Of a stretch of 64,000 nucleotides of DNA, positions 18,162-29,128 are shown one piece after another. Position 1 is the first letter of the stretch. Each line of letters begins with the position of its first letter. The notes below the pieces were generated by a model that saw nothing but the letters and a program-made list of their open reading frames with translations, did not search any database and was not told the origin of the DNA. The position numbers were made by a program, and so were the translations under genes. Origin of the DNA: Roseateles koreensis (GTDB taxonomy: Bacteria; Pseudomonadota; Gammaproteobacteria; Burkholderiales; Burkholderiaceae_C); NCBI RefSeq assembly GCF_028595305.1, contig NZ_JAQQXS010000001.1:364191-428190 (forward strand), written 5' to 3'.

Positions 18162-19610
18162 ATGGCAAAGTCTGCTGCGCCGGTGCTGCCCACCGGAAGC
18201 GTTTATGAGGATGGACCGGTGCGAGCCTTCGCGCTGGCTGCTGTTCTTTGGGGGGTTGTGGGGATGTTGGTGGGGGTGATTATTGCCTCCCAACTGACAT
18301 GGCCAGAACTCAATTTGGGAATCCCATGGCTCAGCTACGGTCGCTTGCGACCCTTGCACACCAATGCAGTGATTTTCGCGTTCGGTGGTTGCTCGTTGAT
18401 GGCGACCTCCTTCCACGTGGTGCAGCGCACGGGTCAGACGCGGTTGTTTGCGCCTGGCCTGGCTTGGTTCACGTTCTGGGGTTGGCAGTTGGTGATTCTG
18501 GCCGCCGCGATCACCTTGCCGCTGGGTATCACCCAGGGCAAGGAATACGCTGAGTTGGAATGGCCCATCGACATCCTGATCACCCTGGTGTGGGTGGCCT
18601 ATGCGGTGGTGTTCTTTGGCACCGTGGGTACCCGCAAAGTCAAGCACATCTACGTGGCGAACTGGTTCTTCGGGGCCTTCATCATCGCGGTTGCTTTGCT
18701 GCACATCGTTAACAGCGCAGCCATTCCGGTCAGCCTGTGGAAGAGCTACTCGGCTTACGCCGGCGTGCAAGACGCGATGGTGCAGTGGTGGTATGGTCAC
18801 AATGCTGTGGGCTTTTTCCTGACTGCCGGTTTCTTGGGCATGATGTATTACTACATCCCCAAGCAAGCGGGTCGCCCGGTCTATAGCTACCGTTTGTCCA
18901 TCGTCCACTTCTGGGCGCTGATCTTTACCTATATGTGGGCGGGTCCGCACCACCTGCACTACACCGCCTTGCCGGACTGGGCGCAGAGCGTGGGCATGGT
19001 GTTCTCGCTGGTGCTGCTGGCGCCGAGTTGGGGTGGCATGATCAACGGCATCATGACCCTGTCGGGTGCCTGGAACAAGCTGCGTGACGACCCGATCCTG
19101 AAGTTCCTGATCGTGTCACTGTCCTTCTACGGCATGTCGACCTTTGAAGGTCCGATGATGTCGATCAAGACCGTCAACGCCTTGAGTCACTACACCGACT
19201 GGACCATTGGTCACGTGCACTCTGGTGCTCTGGGGTGGGTGGGCTTGATCTCGATGGGTTCGTTGTACCACTTGATCCCGCGCATGTTTGGCCGTACCGA
19301 GATGTACTCTAAGCGCGCCATTGAGTTGCACTTTTGGATCGCGACCCTGGGCATCGTGCTCTACATCGCCGCGATGTGGATTGCCGGTGTGATGCAAGGT
19401 TTGATGTGGCGTGCGGTCAATCCGGACGGCAGCTTGGTCTACACCTTCGTGGAAAGCGTCAAGGCGACCTATCCCTTCTATGTTGTGCGCCTGATCGGTG
19501 GCTTGCTTTACCTCAGCGGCATGCTGGTGATGGCCTGGAACGTGATCAAGACAGTGCAGATCGGCCGAGCCGAGCCGGTGCGCATTCCCGCTGTCCTGGC
19601 TCACGCTTGA
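18162..19610 (+). CDS. ccoN: cbb3-type cytochrome c oxidase catalytic subunit I
   Basis: A 482-aa, about 12-helix heme-copper oxidase subunit holding low-spin heme b and the heme b3-CuB centre that reduces oxygen with high affinity. Visible ligand motifs are LRPLHTNAV (about residue 66), [10 protein letters not shown] (about 212), GPHHLHYT (about 264) and [10 protein letters not shown] (about 350). AAGGAG lies upstream of the ATG. First of ccoNOQP, under the FNR-box promoter. Confidence 0.98.
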   Translation: MAKSAAPVLPTGSVYEDGPVRAFALAAVLWGVVGMLVGVIIASQLTWPELNLGIPWLSYGRLRPLHTNAVIFAFGGCSLMATSFHVVQRTGQTRLFAPGLAWFTFWGWQLVILAAAITLPLGITQGKEYAELEWPIDILITLVWVAYAVVFFGTVGTRKVKHIYVANWFFGAFIIAVALLHIVNSAAIPVSLWKSYSAYAGVQDAMVQWWYGHNAVGFFLTAGFLGMMYYYIPKQAGRPVYSYRLSIVHFWALIFTYMWAGPHHLHYTALPDWAQSVGMVFSLVLLAPSWGGMINGIMTLSGAWNKLRDDPILKFLIVSLSFYGMSTFEGPMMSIKTVNALSHYTDWTIGHVHSGALGWVGLISMGSLYHLIPRMFGRTEMYSKRAIELHFWIATLGIVLYIAAMWIAGVMQGLMWRAVNPDGSLVYTFVESVKATYPFYVVRLIGGLLYLSGMLVMAWNVIKTVQIGRAEPVRIPAVLAHA

Positions 19611-19632
19611 TCGATCAAGGAGAAAAATCAAA

Positions 19633-20256
19633 ATGGCAAGCACAGAACACAAAGTCAGCGGCCACGAGAAGATCGAGACCAGCAACTTCTTGATGATCGC
19701 GCTGGTGTTGGCGACGGTCGTCTTGGGGGGGGCGGTTGAGATCGTGCCGTTGTTCTTCCAGCGCTCCACCACGGAAGCGGTGGCAGGCCTCAAGCCTTAC
19801 ACCCCGTTGCAACTCGCTGGGCGGGACATTTACATCCGTGAGGGCTGCTACAACTGCCACTCGCAGATGATTCGTCCCTTCCGGTCCGAGACGCTGCGCT
19901 ACGGGCATTACTCCACGGCGGGTGAGTTCGTGTATGACCACCCGTTCCAATGGGGCAGCAAGCGTACCGGTCCTGACCTGCACCGAGTGGGCGGCAAGTA
20001 CAGCGACGAATGGCATCGCATCCACTTGAACAACCCGCGTGACTTGGTGCCTGAGTCCAATATGCCGGCTTATTCCTGGTTGGCAAAAGCCAAGTTGGAT
20101 CCGACGGAGTTGGCGCCCAAGATGCGTGCACTGCGTATCGTGGGCGTGCCGTACCAAGATGCTGAAATTGCTGCAGCGGCCGAAGAAGTCAAAGATCACA
20201 GCGAATTGGATGCCGTGATCGCCTATCTGCAGGTGCTTGGCACCGCCGTCAAGTGA
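19633..20256 (+). CDS. ccoO: cbb3-type oxidase mono-heme subunit II
   Basis: A 207-aa membrane-anchored cytochrome c. One N-terminal helix (about 18-40) leads to a periplasmic domain with the heme motif CYNCHS near residue 72 and a distal methionine region (SNMPAYSW near 141). It passes electrons to CcoN. AAGGAG lies upstream of the start; the gene follows ccoN by 22 bp and its stop is next to ccoQ. Confidence 0.97.
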   Translation: MASTEHKVSGHEKIETSNFLMIALVLATVVLGGAVEIVPLFFQRSTTEAVAGLKPYTPLQLAGRDIYIREGCYNCHSQMIRPFRSETLRYGHYSTAGEFVYDHPFQWGSKRTGPDLHRVGGKYSDEWHRIHLNNPRDLVPESNMPAYSWLAKAKLDPTELAPKMRALRIVGVPYQDAEIAAAAEEVKDHSELDAVIAYLQVLGTAVK

Positions 20257-20273
20257 TGGAAGGGCATCAAGCG

Positions 20274-20429
20274 ATGGACATCAATATTTTGCGCAGCGTC
20301 GTGACCCTGGTCTCGATGGTGGTGTTTCTCTTGATCGTTGGCTGGGCCTATTCCAGCCGCAATAAGGAACGATTCGACGAGCTGGCCCAGTTGCCGCTCG
20401 ACGATGACGTTAGCGGGAGGTCTCAATGA
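20274..20429 (+). CDS. ccoQ: cbb3-type oxidase small subunit CcoQ
   Basis: A 51-aa protein starting MDINILRSVVTLVSMVVF, with one membrane helix and a charged tail (SSRNKERFDELAQ). Size, sequence and position between ccoO and ccoP identify CcoQ/FixQ, which stabilises the oxidase. An upstream in-frame ATG at 20256 overlapping the ccoO stop (TGATG) is an alternative start. Its stop overlaps the ccoP start as ATGA. Confidence 0.93.
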   Translation: MDINILRSVVTLVSMVVFLLIVGWAYSSRNKERFDELAQLPLDDDVSGRSQ

Positions 20430-21337
20430 GCGACTTTTTCTCGAATGGATGGTCACTGTTCGTGGCCCTGGGCACCATTGGTGGCTTGGCGTTTTGCCTG
20501 ATTCTTTTGTTCATCGCCAGTCGCCACAAGGTGATGGCGGGCGACAACAGCACCGGTCACACTTGGGACGAAGACCTGCGTGAGTTGAACAATCCGCTGC
20601 CCCGTTGGTGGGCGATTTTGTTCGTGATCACGGTGGTGTTTGCTGGCATCTATTTGGCCATGTATCCGGGCTTGGGCACCCACAAGGGCAGCTTGGGCTG
20701 GAGCAGCGTGGGCCAATATGAGAAAGAGCAAACCGAGGCAACCCAGGCCATGGGTGCGGTTTACGCCAAGTTCGCCGGCAAGCCCGTTGAACAATTGGCG
20801 CAAGACCCTGAAGCCATGGCCATTGGCGAGCGCTTGTTTGCGAACAACTGCGCCGGTTGCCACGGCTCGGACGCCAAGGGCAGCAAGGGCTTTCCTAATC
20901 TGACTGACAGTGACTGGCTCTATGGCGGCAAGTACGAGACCATTGTTGAAACCATCACTCACGGGCGCAACGGTGTGATGCCGCCCATGGCGGGGGCGGT
21001 CGGCTCACCGGCAGATGTGCGCAACGTAGCCAACTATGTGCTGAGCTTGTCGGGCAGTGCACACAACGACATTGCTGCACAACTCGGCAAACCCAAGTTT
21101 GCGGCCTGTGCGGCTTGCCACGGTGCGGACGGCAAAGGCAATCAAGCGATCGGTGCGCCCAACCTGACCGACAAGATCTGGCTGCATGGCTGGGGCGAAG
21201 ACGCCGTGATGGCCATGATCAATAACGGCAAGAACAACGTGATGCCTGCCCAGGCTGCACGTTTGAGCCCGGAGCAGATCAATGTGGTCGCGGCCTATGT
21301 CTGGAGTTTTTCCAACACTTCGGCTGCCGCCAAGTAA
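20426..21337 (+). CDS. ccoP: cbb3-type oxidase di-heme subunit III
   Basis: A 303-aa protein. Two N-terminal helices (about 10-30 and 55-78) are followed by two cytochrome c domains with CAGCHG near residue 142 and CAACHG near 229; both have downstream Met ligands (GVMPPM, NVMPAQ). It accepts electrons from soluble cytochrome c. GGGAGG lies upstream, and the start overlaps ccoQ by four bases. Confidence 0.97.
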   Translation: MSDFFSNGWSLFVALGTIGGLAFCLILLFIASRHKVMAGDNSTGHTWDEDLRELNNPLPRWWAILFVITVVFAGIYLAMYPGLGTHKGSLGWSSVGQYEKEQTEATQAMGAVYAKFAGKPVEQLAQDPEAMAIGERLFANNCAGCHGSDAKGSKGFPNLTDSDWLYGGKYETIVETITHGRNGVMPPMAGAVGSPADVRNVANYVLSLSGSAHNDIAAQLGKPKFAACAACHGADGKGNQAIGAPNLTDKIWLHGWGEDAVMAMINNGKNNVMPAQAARLSPEQINVVAAYVWSFSNTSAAAK

Positions 21338-21364
21338 CGAGCCGTCTCGCAGCAGAAAGCAGTA

Positions 21365-22822
<1,458 letters not shown>

Positions 22823-22885
22823 TGGCGAGACAACACCACAAACGGTGTTAGCGGTGAAGAAGAACGAACTCCTCAGGAGAAAACG

Positions 22886-23143
22886 ATGAAGCAAGGCGAT
22901 ACAAACAAGTCCTCAGGACCTTGGTGGCGTGAGGGCTTTATGTGGTTGGTGGTAGGGGGGCCGAGCGTGGTGGTGGTGGCGAGTTTTGTGACGCTCTTTT
23001 TGGCCCTGCATTTCCCTGAGCAGGTGCTGGAGGAGAAGACACCCGCCCAAGAGCGCGAAGCGTCTGAGCAAGCCGCGAACAAGGCAGCTTCGATGGCGCC
23101 AGCGCTCAAGGCACGCAATCACGCGGCAACCGGCGGAAATTGA
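22886..23143 (+). CDS. Short FixH-like protein
   Basis: An 85-aa protein with PWWREGFMWLVVGGP and one membrane helix (about 18-43), then a charged Glu/Ala-rich tail. The PWWREG...W.V.G.P start is the beginning of the FixH/CcoH family, but FixH is usually about twice as long with a periplasmic beta domain, which is absent here. The position after ccoG fits CcoH, which helps assemble cbb3 oxidase. CAGGAG lies upstream of the ATG. Confidence 0.75.
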   Translation: MKQGDTNKSSGPWWREGFMWLVVGGPSVVVVASFVTLFLALHFPEQVLEEKTPAQEREASEQAANKAASMAPALKARNHAATGGN

Positions 23144-23145
23144 TC

Positions 23146-23499
23146 ATGGCGGCGTCGTCACCCCAGCAATCCTCGGCATCTGAGGTGCCGACGCAGCAAG
23201 ATTTTTCACCCGAGCCGGGGTTCCGCCCCATGTCTCGGTTGGCGCGGTGGGCCATGGCGATCGCCTGGCCAGCGTTTGTGATGGCGGGTGTGATGGAGGC
23301 GCTGGTTTTCGCCGTCGTTGATCCTGGTGATCTCACTTGGTTCGGTGCTGAGCGCATGGACCTGTCGCGACAGGCGGTCTATACCCTCAGTTTTCTCATC
23401 TTCTGGGGCGTCATCAGCTTGGCTTCTAGCATCAGCTTGGCGCTGGCTACTTTGCCTGATGCGCTCGGGCCAGCCCATCCCCGTAAGTGGCCACAATAA
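23146..23499 (+). CDS. Small membrane protein of the cbb3 cluster, function unknown
   Basis: A 117-aa protein with two membrane helices (about residues 40-60 and 80-105) and a polar N-terminus rich in Ser, Gln and Pro. No known family is recognised with confidence. It begins 2 bases after the FixH-like gene and is the last plus-strand gene of the cco operon, so a role in the oxidase or its biogenesis is possible. A TTG at 23140 is an alternative start. It converges on fnr. Confidence 0.7.
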   Translation: MAASSPQQSSASEVPTQQDFSPEPGFRPMSRLARWAMAIAWPAFVMAGVMEALVFAVVDPGDLTWFGAERMDLSRQAVYTLSFLIFWGVISLASSISLALATLPDALGPAHPRKWPQ

Positions 23500-23564
23500 A
23501 ACGGCCACCGCCAAAGCGACCGCTTTGCTTGGGACTTGCTGCGGCGCTCTCCGGCCCTTGATTT

Positions 23565-24299
23565 TCAGCAAGCGCTGCTGTTGACCAATTTTTGCAGGCC
23601 GGCCTGATCCAGGATGCGCAGGTGGCGCTGTTTGACTTCCAGCAAACCCTCTTCCTGAAACTTGGAGAAGGTTCGGCTGACGGTTTCCAGTTTCAAGCCA
23701 AGGTAGCTGCCGATTTCTTCTCGAGTCATGCGCAGCACCAAGGCCGCGGCAGAAAAACCGCGGGCCTGAAGGCGTTGCGTGAGGTTCAGGAGAAATGCGG
23801 CCAGGCGCTCTTCGGCACGCATGCTGCCCAGCAAGAGCATCACGCCGTGGTCCCGAACAATTTCGCGACTCATGATTTTGTGGAACTGGCGCTGCAGGTC
23901 GGTGAATTCACGCGACAGCTCTTCGAGCTGTTCAAACGGAATCACGCACACCTGGGAGTCTTCCAGTGCCACTGCATCGCAGCTGTGACGGTCGGTACTG
24001 ATCCCGTCCAGCCCCAGCAACTCACCGGCCATTTGAAAGCCGGTTACTTGATCGCGGCCATCTTCGGACGATACACAGGTCTTGAAAAATCCGGTTCGCA
24101 CGGCATACAGCGACAAAAATGGGTCGCCGCTGCGAAACAAGGTGTCGCCCCGCGAAACTTGCCGGCGAGTGGCAACCAATTCGTCGAGATGATCCAGGTC
24201 GTTCGACGACAGCCCAACCGGTAGGCACAGTTCCCGCAGATTGCAGCTGGAGCAGGCGACCTTGAGGGGTTCAATCTTGATGGGTACGGTGACGTTCAT
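23565..24299 (-). CDS. fnr: FNR-type oxygen-sensing transcription regulator
   Basis: A 244-aa Crp/Fnr-family protein. It has the FNR cysteine set: Cys16, Cys19 and Cys25 at the N-terminus (CSSCNLRELC) and Cys118 in QVCVIPFEQLEEL, matching the fourth ligand of E. coli FNR. These bind an oxygen-labile 4Fe-4S cluster. The cAMP-fold domain is followed by a helix-turn-helix with GSYLGLKLETVSR, whose Glu/Ser/Arg trio is the FNR determinant for TTGAT half sites. Two perfect sites lie within 6 kb. It is convergent with the cco operon and divergent from hemN. Confidence 0.96.
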   Translation of the reverse strand: MNVTVPIKIEPLKVACSSCNLRELCLPVGLSSNDLDHLDELVATRRQVSRGDTLFRSGDPFLSLYAVRTGFFKTCVSSEDGRDQVTGFQMAGELLGLDGISTDRHSCDAVALEDSQVCVIPFEQLEELSREFTDLQRQFHKIMSREIVRDHGVMLLLGSMRAEERLAAFLLNLTQRLQARGFSAAALVLRMTREEIGSYLGLKLETVSRTFSKFQEEGLLEVKQRHLRILDQAGLQKLVNSSAC

Positions 24300-24472
24300 T
24301 TAGTGGATTATGGGTGATGCGATCTGCGCAATGCAGTTGGGTCGATGCGGACTGTGGTGATTTGCCTTCGTCGACTTCATGCTTGGCGATGGCCAGTCAG
24401 GCACGCGTCATGATTTTTCTCAAACGCGGCGAGCATTGAGGGGGATTGTTAGGCGAATGATTGGCACCATCC

Positions 24473-24486
24473 TTGATCCTGATCAA
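24473..24486 (+). promoter_or_regulatory. FNR box upstream of hemN
   Basis: TTGATCCTGATCAA is a perfect match to TTGAT-N4-ATCAA. It lies 33 bp before the ATG at 24520. A standard class II position would put the start site at about 24521, on the start codon, and the expected -10 is poor. The transcript may therefore be nearly leaderless, or the real start codon lies further downstream. The match is seen; the regulation is inferred. Confidence 0.78.
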
Positions 24487-24519
24487 GTGGTTTGCCGTCT
24501 TCATTGGCACCATGACGCC

Positions 24520-25953
24520 ATGGTTCAGATCACCTTGCCTTGCCCAACTTCCGACTTGGAAGCGCCCGCCACTATCATCACCGAAGCCTTGCTGAAACGG
24601 TTTGATGTGTCGGGGCCGCGTTACACCTCCTACCCCACGGCGGACCGATTTGTCGAGGCCTATACCGCCGAGCAATATGTCCAGGCCTTGGCTCAGCGGG
24701 CGAGTGGGTCCCAGATTGGCGGGGGCACGCCCTTATCCATCTACGTCCACATCCCTTTCTGTGAGTCGGTGTGTTACTACTGCGCCTGCAACAAAGTCAT
24801 CACCAAACATCATGACAAAGCGGGCGAGTACCTTCAGGCGCTGATCACCGAGATGGATTTGACCCTGGCCCATCTGGGGCGTGGGGCTGGTGTGTCGCAA
24901 TTGCATTTTGGCGGCGGCTCACCGACTTTTCTGAGCGACGCTGAGTTGACGATGTTGATGGCGGCCTTGCGGGAGCGGTTTCGCATCGTCGCCGGGGCGG
25001 AGATTGCCATTGAGGTAGATCCACGGACGGTCAGTACGGGCCGCCTTCAGCATCTGCGCGGCCTGGGTTTCAATCGATTGAGTTTTGGGGTTCAGGACTT
25101 TGACCCGCATGTTCAAAAAGCGGTCCATCGTCAGCAAAGTTTCGACAGCGTCGAATCCTTGATGACAGCGGCCCGTGAGTTGGGATTTGAGTCCACCAAC
25201 GTCGACTTGATCTACGGTTTGCCGTTGCAAACTCCCGAATCATTTGCACGCACCATTGCGCAAGTTGGCGCATTGAAGCCTGACCGTATTGCCCTGTATG
25301 GTTATGCCCACCTGCCGCAGCGCTTCAAGCCACAGCGACGCATTGATGAGACCCAGTTGCCTGCAGGCGGTGCCAAGATGGTCATGCTCCACAGTGCGAT
25401 CGAGGGGTTCATGGCCCACGGTTATAGCTATATCGGCATGGATCATTTTGCGCTCAGCAACGATTCGCTGGCGGTGGCCAAGCGGCAGGGGCGCCTGCAC
25501 CGAAATTTCCAGGGCTACAGCACCCAACCCGATTGTGATTTGATCGCTTTGGGCGTGTCCGCCATCGGGAGGGTCGGCGCCAGTTACAGCCAGAACGTTA
25601 AAACGCTGGACGCCTATTACGACGCTTTGAATCAAGGGCAATTGCCGATTGAGCGCGGTTTGGCATTGAGTCGTGACGACTTGGTGCGGCGTGCCGTCAT
25701 CATGGCCCTGATGTGCCAGGGCAGGGTTGAGTTTGAGTCGATTGCGCTGGCGCACCTCGTTGACGTGCGTGAGTACTTCAAGCCGGAGCTTGAACGCCTG
25801 CAAGAGTTGGCAGAGCAAGGCTTGGTCACCCTGGAGGGCGAGGCCATTCAGGTAACGCCTATGGGTTGGTTCTTTGTGCGAGCCGTGGCCATGGTGTTCG
25901 ATCGTTATTTGCAAGCCGACCGCAGCCGCGCACGATTCTCTAAAATCATCTGA
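24520..25953 (+). CDS. hemN: Oxygen-independent coproporphyrinogen III dehydrogenase
   Basis: About 477 aa from ATG 24520. It is a radical SAM enzyme that makes protoporphyrinogen IX for heme without oxygen. Motifs are GPRYTSYPTADRF near the N-terminus, the CxxxCxC cluster motif in PFCESVCYYCACNK (about residues 78-91), FGGGSPTF, and IEVDPRTV. The frame is open upstream to 24379, but starts there would lie before or across the FNR box and lack family similarity. Heme demand of cbb3 oxidase explains its place beside cco and fnr. It overlaps the next gene by one base. Confidence 0.95.
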   Translation: MVQITLPCPTSDLEAPATIITEALLKRFDVSGPRYTSYPTADRFVEAYTAEQYVQALAQRASGSQIGGGTPLSIYVHIPFCESVCYYCACNKVITKHHDKAGEYLQALITEMDLTLAHLGRGAGVSQLHFGGGSPTFLSDAELTMLMAALRERFRIVAGAEIAIEVDPRTVSTGRLQHLRGLGFNRLSFGVQDFDPHVQKAVHRQQSFDSVESLMTAARELGFESTNVDLIYGLPLQTPESFARTIAQVGALKPDRIALYGYAHLPQRFKPQRRIDETQLPAGGAKMVMLHSAIEGFMAHGYSYIGMDHFALSNDSLAVAKRQGRLHRNFQGYSTQPDCDLIALGVSAIGRVGASYSQNVKTLDAYYDALNQGQLPIERGLALSRDDLVRRAVIMALMCQGRVEFESIALAHLVDVREYFKPELERLQELAEQGLVTLEGEAIQVTPMGWFFVRAVAMVFDRYLQADRSRARFSKII

Positions 25954-26705
25954 TGATTGATGCAGCCCTGGCGGGCTCGGCCCTGCTTATGGGCTTGGCC
26001 GGCGTTCCTCATTGCTTGGCCATGTGCGGTGCCGCGTGCGCTGGATTGACGGCGTCAGCAGGAGCGAGCCGCGCTGCTATGTGGGGGTTTCAGGCCGGGC
26101 GATTGATCAGCTACGCCGTGGCTGGCGGTCTCGCCGCTGGCAGCGTCAATGTACTGGCGCAACTGGGGCAGACCTCGGCCTTGCTGCGGCCTGTGTGGGT
26201 ATTGCTGCATGCTGCCGCGTTGATGCTTGGTTTTTTCCTGTTGTGGCGGGGCCGCCAGCCAGCGTGGCTGGAGCAGCTTGGGCAACAGGTCTCGCGTCGC
26301 GTTGTGCGCGCCGCTGCCGATGGGGCCGCGCCCGTTGCGGTGCTCTCGGCTGAGGGCCTGCGCGGCGGTGGAACCTCGTGGTCGGTGCCTGGGCGCGCGA
26401 CCATCGGCGGCTTGGCCTGGGTGGCATGGCCCTGCGGCTTGTTGCAATCGGCGCTGTTGGTTGCCGCGCTCGCCAGTGGGCCAGTGCAGGGGGGCTTGGT
26501 CATGGCGAGTTTTGCCTTGCCATCCGGCTTGGGCCTCGCGTTGGGTTCTTCTGTTTTGTTGCGCTTGCAGCAATCGGGCGGAGCGTTCAGCGGCGCGCGG
26601 GCCATGCAATGGTCCGTTCGATTGAGCGGCTTGGGTCTGGCCAGCGCGTCCGCCTGGGCCCTGGGCCACGGGGTGTGGGAGCAGGTGGCTGCCTTTTGCC
26701 GCTGA
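25953..26705 (+). CDS. SafE/TauE-like (UreH-type) membrane protein
   Basis: A 250-aa protein with about six membrane helices. The N-terminal motif GLAGVPHCLAMCGAAC is typical of the sulfite-exporter-like UreH/SafE domain proteins found beside cbb3 oxidase genes in many proteobacteria. Their role there is probably metal transfer or oxidase maturation, with the His/Met/Cys-rich first helix as a possible copper site (inference). The ATG overlaps the hemN stop (TGATG), so it is translationally coupled to hemN. Confidence 0.85.
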   Translation: MIDAALAGSALLMGLAGVPHCLAMCGAACAGLTASAGASRAAMWGFQAGRLISYAVAGGLAAGSVNVLAQLGQTSALLRPVWVLLHAAALMLGFFLLWRGRQPAWLEQLGQQVSRRVVRAAADGAAPVAVLSAEGLRGGGTSWSVPGRATIGGLAWVAWPCGLLQSALLVAALASGPVQGGLVMASFALPSGLGLALGSSVLLRLQQSGGAFSGARAMQWSVRLSGLGLASASAWALGHGVWEQVAAFCR

Positions 26706-26854
26706 GTCTCACCGGCCGATCAGGCGCCGATCATCACACAGGCTTCTTCTGAACATCAAATTTCTGAATGACAGCTTCAGCTTCGCGAAAGCTCGGCTGG
26801 CTTAGAATTAGACTTTTCTGTCCAACACTACGACGCTCTGCGGAGACGAATAAA

Positions 26855-28108
26855 ATGTATCAACACATCCAGGTGCCTGAAGGCGGTCAAAAGATTACCG
26901 TCAATGCCGACTTCTCCCTCAACGTGCCTGATCAACCCATCATTCCTTTCATTGAAGGCGATGGCACCGGCTTTGACATCACGCCCGTGATGATCAAGGT
27001 GGTCGATGCTGCTGTGGCCAAGGCCTATGCCGGCAAGAAGAAGATCCACTGGATGGAGATCTACGCTGGCGAGAAGGCCACCAAGGTCTACGGCCCCGAT
27101 GTGTGGTTGCCAGCTGAGTCGCTGGAAGTGCTGCGTGAATACGTGGTGTCGATCAAAGGCCCGCTGACCACCCCCGTAGGCGGTGGCATTCGCTCCTTGA
27201 ACGTGGCCCTGCGTCAAGAGCTGGACCTCTATGTTTGCCTGCGTCCTGTGCAGTACTTCAAGGGCGTGCCTTCGCCCGTGAAAGAGCCGCACAAGACCAA
27301 TATGGTGATCTTCCGTGAGAACTCGGAGGACATTTACGCCGGCATCGAATTCGAAGCCGAAAGCGACAAGGCCAAGAAGCTGATCAAGTTCTTGCAAGAC
27401 GAGATGGGCGTCAAGAAGATCCGTTTCCCCGAAACCTCGGGCATCGGCATCAAGCCGGTGTCGCGCGAAGGCACCGAGCGTCTGGTGCGCAAGGCCATCC
27501 AGTACGCCATCGACAACGACAAGCCCAGCGTGACCATCGTGCACAAGGGCAACATCATGAAATACACCGAAGGTGGCTTCCGTGATTGGGCTTACAACCT
27601 GGCGCAGAAAGAATTTGGCGCTGAGTTGATCGACGGCGGCCCATGGTGCAAATTCAAGAACCCCAAGACGGGCAAGGAAATTGTCGTCAAGGACTCCATT
27701 GCTGACGCCTTCTTGCAGCAGATCTTGTTGCGTCCCGCCGAGTACTCGGTGGTGGCTACGCTGAACTTGAACGGCGACTACATCTCCGACGCCCTGGCCG
27801 CTCAAGTGGGTGGCATTGGTATCGCCCCCGGCGCCAACCTGTCGGATTCGGTGGCTTGCTTCGAAGCGACGCACGGCACGGCGCCCAAGTATGCTGGCAA
27901 GGACTACGTCAACCCCGGCAGCGAAATCCTGTCGGCTGAAATGATGCTCCGCCACATGGGCTGGATCGAAGCTGCGGACCTGATCATCAGCTCGTTGGAA
28001 AAGTCCATCGCCAGCAAGAAGGTCACCTATGACTTCGCCCGCTTGATGGATGGCGCCACACAAGTGTCTTGCTCTGGCTTTGGCCAGGTCATGATCGACA
28101 ATATGTGA
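26855..28108 (+). CDS. icd: Isocitrate dehydrogenase, NADP-dependent
   Basis: A 417-aa E. coli-type Icd that oxidises isocitrate to 2-oxoglutarate in the TCA cycle. Visible features are [13 protein letters not shown] (about 33-45), the substrate loop [19 protein letters not shown] with the regulatory Ser, [12 protein letters not shown], and the C-terminal [17 protein letters not shown] region that fits NADP. ATG 26855 follows GGAGA. A frame extension to 26768 is not supported. A strong terminator follows. Confidence 0.97.
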   Translation: MYQHIQVPEGGQKITVNADFSLNVPDQPIIPFIEGDGTGFDITPVMIKVVDAAVAKAYAGKKKIHWMEIYAGEKATKVYGPDVWLPAESLEVLREYVVSIKGPLTTPVGGGIRSLNVALRQELDLYVCLRPVQYFKGVPSPVKEPHKTNMVIFRENSEDIYAGIEFEAESDKAKKLIKFLQDEMGVKKIRFPETSGIGIKPVSREGTERLVRKAIQYAIDNDKPSVTIVHKGNIMKYTEGGFRDWAYNLAQKEFGAELIDGGPWCKFKNPKTGKEIVVKDSIADAFLQQILLRPAEYSVVATLNLNGDYISDALAAQVGGIGIAPGANLSDSVACFEATHGTAPKYAGKDYVNPGSEILSAEMMLRHMGWIEAADLIISSLEKSIASKKVTYDFARLMDGATQVSCSGFGQVMIDNM

Positions 28109-28150
28109 TGGAGTTGCCAGGGGCCTCCCTGGCCTTCCGTGCCCACATCC

Positions 28151-28185
28151 AAACCCCGCAGCTTGCAAAGCTGTGGGGTTTTTTT
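28151..28185 (+). terminator. Rho-independent terminator after icd
   Basis: AACCCCGCAGCTT pairs with AAGCTGTGGGGTT (one G-T wobble) around a GCA loop and is followed by seven T. Confidence 0.95.
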
Positions 28186-28390
28186 ACTGGGCGCTCTGCG
28201 GACGGGGCAGGCCGGGCCGGGCCGGCTATTTACGCCGATATTTCTTCATGAGGATTGAGGCGGCTCAAGCGCTTGTGCGAGGAGCGAAAGCGGGCCCTCA
28301 TGGCCGCCCTATACTGAAGTTGCCTTGACTTGCATCTAGGCGCTGCGCTGGCAGCAAGGTTTTTCTATCGCAGTCATACGGAGGGACATC

Positions 28391-28756
28391 ATGCAATTCC
28401 AACTGAACACCGACGAGCATATCCAAGGAACCGAACAGCTCGCTGCATGGGTTGAAACTGAATTGAAAGGCAAGCTCACCCGCTTTCGGGACCAACTGAC
28501 ACGCATTGAGGCGCATATGAGTGATGCCAATGGCGTCCGGGTGGGTGACCATGACAAGCGGTGCAAGCTCGAAGCCCGTATGGCCGGCTTGCAACCCGTT
28601 GTGGTGAGCCATGATGCGGGCACCGTTGCGGATGCCTTGCACGGCGCCGCGGACAAATTGCTGCGTGCGCTGGATTCAACCGTGGGCAAGCTGAGAGACG
28701 CACACGGTCGCGACACGATTCGGGGCGCCGCCGCCGACGCTGTTGACGAACTCTGA
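28391..28756 (+). CDS. HPF/RaiA-family ribosome-associated protein
   Basis: A 121-aa protein of the ribosome hibernation factor fold. It has the beta strand MQFQLNTDEHI, a helix WVETELKGKLTRFRDQL, RIEAHMSDANG, DKRCKLEARMAGLQPVVV and a C-terminal helix HGAADKLLRALDSTVGKL. These proteins bind the small ribosomal subunit in slow growth or stress. It lacks the long C-terminal dimerisation domain of long HPF. GGAGGG precedes the ATG. It is monocistronic. Confidence 0.85.
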   Translation: MQFQLNTDEHIQGTEQLAAWVETELKGKLTRFRDQLTRIEAHMSDANGVRVGDHDKRCKLEARMAGLQPVVVSHDAGTVADALHGAADKLLRALDSTVGKLRDAHGRDTIRGAAADAVDEL

Positions 28757-28775
28757 AATCTGATGTTTTAAAACT

Positions 28776-28811
28776 CCCGGCATGCCTGATGAATACATCG
28801 GACATGCCGGG
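28776..28811 (-). terminator. Hairpin terminator of the cold-shock gene
   Basis: CCCGGCATG pairs with CATGCCGGG, with a further GATG/CATC pairing inside. On the minus strand the stem is followed by AGTTTTAAAAC, so it best serves the cold-shock gene. On the plus strand no T-tract follows. It may still block read-through from the HPF gene. Confidence 0.7.
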
Positions 28812-28879
28812 GTCGGTGAGCCGCGCACCAAGGCAGGCTGTGTTGTGCGGTCAGTGCTTGGCGCTCACTGCCATCGCGA

Positions 28880-29128
28880 TCACGCGGCTTGGTTCATCTG
28901 TAGCGGCTGCTGTGTCGTTGCGCCCGTCAATTGCGTGATGTTTTGAGCCAGTTGCCCCTTGGGGCCCTGAATCAGCTCGAAGCTGACCTTGCTGCCCTGC
29001 TGCAAGGTGCGAAACCCTTCCATTTGAATTGCTGAGAAGTGGGCGAAGATATCTTCGCCGCCTGTTTCGGGTTCAATAAAACCAAATCCTTTGGCGTCGT
29101 TGAACCATTTCACTGTACCGAGTGCCAT
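28880..29128 (-). CDS. Cold-shock-domain protein (CspA family)
   Basis: An 82-aa protein from ATG 29128. It has the RNA-binding motifs KGFGFI (RNP1) and DIFAHF (RNP2) and the start [15 protein letters not shown]. It acts as an RNA chaperone or antiterminator. GGAGGAG lies 6-12 bases before this ATG and decides the start; the frame continues upstream to 29197 with non-family residues. A C-terminal tail of about 15 residues rich in Thr/Gln extends beyond the usual 67-70 aa domain. The 245-bp region to divergent clpS may hold a cold-responsive leader. Confidence 0.95.
   Translation of the reverse strand: MALGTVKWFNDAKGFGFIEPETGGEDIFAHFSAIQMEGFRTLQQGSKVSFELIQGPKGQLAQNITQLTGATTQQPLQMNQAA

Noticed and set aside
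19606..19619. Palindrome CTTGATCGATCAAG at the ccoN-ccoO junction as an FNR box
   Set aside because: The half sites are separated by 2 bases and not 4, and the position just before ccoO's ribosome-binding site does not fit a promoter.
26828..28168. 446-codon open frame antisense to icd
   Set aside because: Complete overlap with icd and low-complexity His/Val-rich translation; no support as a gene.
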